Of a stretch of DNA of 64,000 nucleotides, positions 59,801-64,000 are shown piece after piece. The position numbers and the translations under genes were made by a program. How positions within the stretch are numbered: the first letter of the stretch is position 1; the number at the start of each line of letters is the position of its first letter. The DNA is taken from assembly GCA_030704615.1 (NCBI GenBank), contig CM060733.1:21824001-21888000 (forward strand), given 5' to 3'. This DNA is from Takakia lepidozioides. Taxonomy: Eukaryota > Streptophyta > Takakiopsida > Takakiales > Takakiaceae. The notes beneath the pieces are model-generated. The model saw only the letters and a program-made list of their open reading frames with translations, searched no databases and was not told the DNA's origin.

Positions 59801-61900
59801 CTAGACTCTATCCCGTGTTTGACGGAAATGGGAACTCTACTCTGGAAGAATTTAGGACAAATGTTTTCTTAGTCGGAGAAGACCACATTCCCAAAACTCC
59901 ATTGGCTCAAAGGCGGTATTAGAAAATAGAAGGCAGAATTTAGAGAAGCTGGTTTGGATGGAGAAGGCGTATGCTCTACTGCAGTCTGCTACACACTGTC
60001 GGGGTGAGCCATCAAGACCATTTTCTCGTCGCAGGCCTACGTGGAATTGCACATTGTCCAACAGTGGTTGAGAGGGCGGTTGAGAGAGGAGGCAAGCAAG
60101 CCCCAAGTTTGGCACAGTAAGTACATATGTGTTTTGGGTCAACTAAGCACGTGAAAAGTGCAGAATGGGCTGGATCGGCATGCAGCAACCTGCCAACTAG
60201 GTGGAAGCTGTGGGTCAACTCTGCATGCCAAACCCCAAGTTGCCAGCCTCCATATCTGCCATTCTTTTTACCGGCCACCCGAGTCCATGGTTTAGGTCAA
60301 CTAATTAGCTCTCAATTCGAGATGCAGAACTTTTTCGCGTTGGGCCCATGATATTTGGCCATCGCCAGTGTGTGGGCCGGCTAAATCAGAAGTTGGGTCG
60401 TTATTAGTGCTGCTATTGATATCACCGACAAAGTGACACTTTGCTTCGGCTTGAACACAACAGAACAGAACACGGCCCGTGATGTTGGGGTAGCCAATTC
60501 ATGATTTCTAGACGAGAACGATCCAACAATGTTGTTAGGCCATGAGCACACCAAATTACGGTTCAATTAGCACGATGACTACAAGGTGCCATGCCAAAAT
60601 TTAGGCTGCAAAATGTGGGTACTCAAAATGTGAGTCGTAAGTAGTGTCAGGGATGTAGTGTGGAGGGGAAAAAGGATGATGGAACAGCAGCAGTGGGGTG
60701 GCAGAAAGTGAAACCTGAGGAGCAGCAAATGGAAGCCATGTGATGGGCATGGAACTTTCCAGTCCCACTGTCGTCTGCACAGGCTTCTGCCAAATCTATT
60801 TCACCACTTCACGTGCACTCTCAGACATAGCAGTCCAGGGCTGTGCACTGGAGTCTGGACTGTAAATTTTAGCTCATTTGCATGTACAACAGCGACCTAA
60901 TCTTTAATACCCACAGATGGACACAGTATAGAATGCAAGGAAACTTTCTTCTCAAGTAACAAGTTTGTCGCACTCGAAGAACAGAATTTTTTACATCCTA
61001 TGTATAAAGACCTGGTTTACTAAGTTGTGGAACACGCTAAGCTCTATGTGCATGTTTATTCATGAACTATGGCGAGATTGAAAACATATGCGGATGTGCA
61101 ACTCTGAGCATGTAAAGCGGCTCAAATTGTTTTCAATTTGCAGAAAATCCACTGACGGTCTATGGCCCCTCTTCTAGCTGGTCATCGACCTAAATGTACC
61201 AGCAGCTGAGTCGTCCAGGCGCGCCTCTATTCATCAATATGTAGTGATTGTGAAGTTAAGTTTGCCAGCTGTACAAAGATTGGGAACAAAACATTCCCTA
61301 GTGCATAAATTTGCAATTCTGTTCATGCTTCAAATTCCTCCAAATCCTTCCTACTTCTTCGAAATCCCTCTCCCGGAGGGACTGCTTCCATAAACATGGA
61401 GCATTGCAGGCAGAGTAGGCTGGAGTGGATTGGGTAGGTCGTCGAAGCCTGCCATGCACATAACCGCGTGCCATAACCTTGTCGCTCTGCTCTTCGATTG
61501 CTTGCAATTCCTATCATTACTTCCTCATTCCTCCTGCTGTGGTAAAAGTGTGCGAGAGAGAGTGCTCAGTGAAAGTCTGGGTACTTAGCACGTGGTTACC
61601 TGAGCAGCCAGAGCTCAGTTGTCTCGCCGAGTCCCTAGCGAACGTTCGTGACAGACCACTGCCATGGCAAGTTGAAGCTGAGCCTGTTACCATTTATTAA
61701 GTGCCTGCAATACTGTGCTCTGGATGTCTGGGACCTCTGGACAGCTGAAGCCAAGGCCCTACAAGACTGGCTCGACAATTTCTTATTGCATCCCTCGAAA
61801 GGAGAGCAAAGGCTAATCCGCACCTCGGCGCAGGCTGGGAGGAGATGATTGCGGGCAGTGAGGCTCGCAGGTTTCGCCACACGTACACCCAACTTTTTAC
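56836..61900. other. Long interval without a supported gene
   Basis: No exon with family similarity, no terminal repeats and no pol III boxes were recognised on either strand. It may include distal regulatory sequence of the HD-Zip gene to its right. Confidence 0.35.
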
Positions 61901-62640
61901 TGCGGATAAATGTGGCGAAACATGGCGAGCCAAAACGGGAGCCGTCGGTGCACCCGCACCGCGGAATCTGGGGGCCCGATACTCGAGACAGAATCGCGGG
62001 TTTAAATGCCGGGCCCGGGATTTAGAGTCACCCGTCCTTTGAAATTCTTTTAATATGGCAGGAGGGATCCACCACCCGCACCCATTACCGCGAGGGGGAC
62101 CCTAGCTCCGACATTCCGTTCTCCGACCGTCCGATCTAGAAAAGTACGGTCCGGGCCGTCCAGATGATGCCACATCGCGCGGGAATGCGATGCGTGGAGT
62201 GGTGGGTAAGGGCAGCCAGAAGAGGGCGTAAGGGCGCGCTCGTAATAAAGGCGTGAGCATATTGTGGTCAGGCCGCGAGGCCGTTGGATGAAGAACGGAT
62301 GGATGAGATGGGGCGAGCGGGCCGGGTCGTAGGGCCGGGGGGCTGGCAAAGCAGGAGGGGGGGCCCCATGCGGCGGGCCATGGCATGATGGCATGGGATG
62401 CGTCCGCCAACCATGGGCCAGACGGAACGGCAAGGTGCCTTTCGCACGTGGGATCCTGACAGGGGGCGGCAGTGGCTCCTAAGCCGGGCAGCGGGTATGG
62501 GGTCCGGGCAGGTGCCCGAGGCGGGGCGGGCAGGCGCAGGCTCTCACGAGCGGGTGTACAACCGAGTTCAGGCCGTCCTTGGCCCGCTTTTCATTGCGCT
62601 GCCCCAGGCCGTGCGTGTCTCTCTATCGCATGCCTAACTT
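61900..62640. promoter_or_regulatory. GC-rich island upstream of the HD-Zip gene
   Basis: CpG-rich sequence with several open frames by composition only. A TATATAG motif near 62806, about 370 bp before the HD-Zip start codon, could be a core promoter, which would make 62640-63174 mostly 5' UTR. This is positional inference. Confidence 0.35.
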
Positions 62641-63174
62641 AGTGTGCACGAGCACATATTTTGGAGTGGCGATTTGGAGCGACGATTTGCGGTGTGTTTT
62701 TTAAGGGAAGGGATTAAAGCGGGTTAGGGGAGGAGTGCGGGCTAGAAATTGGGAGGGGAGTCTGGAGAGGGCGGGCTGTCTGCCCAAGTGTGCCGGGTAT
62801 TGTTATATAGTCTATAGGCTTCCTAGTCTGGCATGCGGGAAAACACACTTCTTTGACTTGCATACACAGCTCAGGTGCTGGGCCGTGTGAGGAGGAGACG
62901 TTGTAATTGTCATCCCTTTTGCAGTCCAGGCTCTAACTTAAGATCGCACAGGCTGTATGCTGCATCGTCTATGTCTGGTTCCACATTAGGTGTCCAGGCA
63001 AAGCACCGAGCGTGCAGCCAGGCAGGTCGTAAGCTTAGATGCTGCCGTTCTTGAGCACTGGATAGATAGACTGGGCCAAGGAGGCGGGCTGGAAGAGCAA
63101 TGTTGAATGTTGTCCGGCACTCGTAGGTTTCAGAGGAGCAGAGGGAACTGGAGGGAGGGAGTGGCTGGATAGAT

Positions 63175-64000
63175 ATGGCTACCAATGGAAGAGGCTTTGG
63201 TTCTCCTAATGTGATGGTAATGCGAAGTGAGAACAGCTCCACGGACACATTGGTGGCAATGCTTGCTTCTTGCTCTCCTGTCGCACTCCAAGGTCTGTGA
63301 AAGCTTTTGATCATGGCCCTTTCCTGAGCAGATGTAGACTGTCGTCTGGCTGCAAGGCCTGGATAAGTGCTATTAGTTGATTGAGTGAGCTTAGAAGAGT
63401 TTGAAGGAAATCTGCTTTGAAGAGACCTGTTAACACCATCTCCTACACTTGCAGCCACTCCCGCCAGCTTACGTGTGGCTTCCCTAAGAGAATTCTACGA
63501 TTGCAAGGAAATCCTGTAGAGGTGTTCCGGTTGGCCAGAGCGTAGGTCGATCTACAGGATGATATGTAGTAAATGAGATTGCGTCGAAGCACTTATAACG
63601 TCTGGATGTGAATCGATGTTAGCACACCAAAGACACCTCTCTCACCTAGCGACTTATGCCTCTCATAGAACTTGAACACAAAAAACTAAATGTGAACTCA
63701 TCAGAAATTAGGCACATCTGTGTTAGTGCCTCTCCAAATGGACTTCTTCATCTTCTTCTTCGTCTGCTTTTTTCTCTCTCTCTCTCTCTCTCTCTCTCCT
63801 TTCCATTCTATGTATTCGTCAATTGACCAGGGTGACTGGCGTCGTGTGCAGTATCTCGATCAGTTGGAGGGCTGGAAGATGCAGTTGTCGGGTGTGGACA
63901 GAAGCGCTCCTTTTATCCCACATTTGAAGCTTCAGTGGAGGAGCCAGGGGATGATGATGCGGGAGATGATTGTACGCACAATGTGGAGAAGAAAAGGAGG
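63175..64000 (+). CDS. HD-Zip class I transcription factor, first two exons (continues off window)
   Basis: Exon 1, 63175-63292, opens MATNGRGFGSPNVMVMRSEN and has LVAMLASCSPVALQ. It is followed by donor GTCTGT, since the frame would otherwise stop three codons later. Exon 2 starts at 63852 after GTGTGCAG and reads LEDAVVGCGQKRSFYPTFEA, an acidic stretch, then VEKKRR at the window end. In HD-Zip I proteins EKKRRL marks the start of the homeodomain, and the LLASCSP and GQKRSF/Y motifs occur upstream of it in moss members. The homeodomain and leucine zipper would lie just past the edge. A (CT)n run sits in the intron before the acceptor. These proteins bind pseudopalindromic CAATNATTG sites. 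Confidence 0.65.
63773..63799. repeat. (CT)n microsatellite in HD-Zip intron
   Basis: A pure CT tract 50 bp upstream of the acceptor. It may serve as an extended polypyrimidine tract. Confidence 0.85.

Noticed and set aside
62910-63458. Minus-strand open frame of 182 codons
   Set aside because: Its best explanation is antisense to the HD-Zip first exon and 5' UTR; no domain seen.
1-64000. Search for CRISPR arrays, operons, phage or plasmid genes
   Set aside because: None seen; the window is plainly nuclear eukaryotic sequence with introns and retroelements.

Overview
This is a nuclear window from a streptophyte plant. The evidence is spliceosomal introns, plant-type RAD21 cohesin, a plastid-type pterin dehydratase with a transit peptide, a telo-box upstream of a ribosomal-protein locus, initiator-Met primer binding sites in LTR elements, and an HD-Zip I exon. 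Short introns, the shape of the HD-Zip N-terminus and the mix of degraded repeats suggest a seed-free lineage (bryophyte or lycophyte grade). That placement is inference; I cannot name the species.

Gene-bearing left part (1-23.4 kb). A RAD21/SYN alpha-kleisin gene on the minus strand fills 68-6776; 11 exons were rebuilt with consistent phase and the C-terminal winged-helix domain lies off the left edge. After a repeat-rich gap come a weak candidate gene on the plus strand (11.1-12.1 kb), a complete four-exon pterin-4a-carbinolamine dehydratase gene on the minus strand (13279-15810) with one GC-AG intron, a broken eS24 (RPS24) locus on the plus strand (16.17-18.68 kb) into which a fragment of a GEK1/DTD2 D-aminoacyl-tRNA deacylase gene is fused, and a four-exon gene of unknown function encoding 114 residues on the plus strand (19612-23402).

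Repeat-dominated middle and right (24-56.7 kb). This holds a PIF/Harbinger element with intact ends but broken genes (27649-29332), a TTAA-flanked inverted-repeat element (32740-33572), a copia-like solo LTR (33642-33972), duplicated LINE 3' ends (34.8-36.1 kb), an unclassified gag-like retroelement with its 3' LTR (36.87-39.10 kb), a truncated Ty3/gypsy chromovirus (39.1-40.8 kb) and a full-length but dead chromovirus (46546-53406). The full-length chromovirus sits inside a hAT-like element (45949-53722), which itself sits inside a tRNA-derived SINE. All three target-site duplications can be read, so the order of insertion is fixed. Three tRNA-derived SINE families recur across the window; one ends in a T-run.

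Right edge (56.8-64 kb). A long stretch without recognisable genes leads into a GC-rich island and the first two exons of an HD-Zip class I transcription factor on the plus strand (63175 to the window end). No operons, CRISPR arrays, rRNA or intact tRNA genes were seen. The least explained items are the gag-only-looking element, the TTAA element, the T-tailed SINE family and the 114-residue gene.
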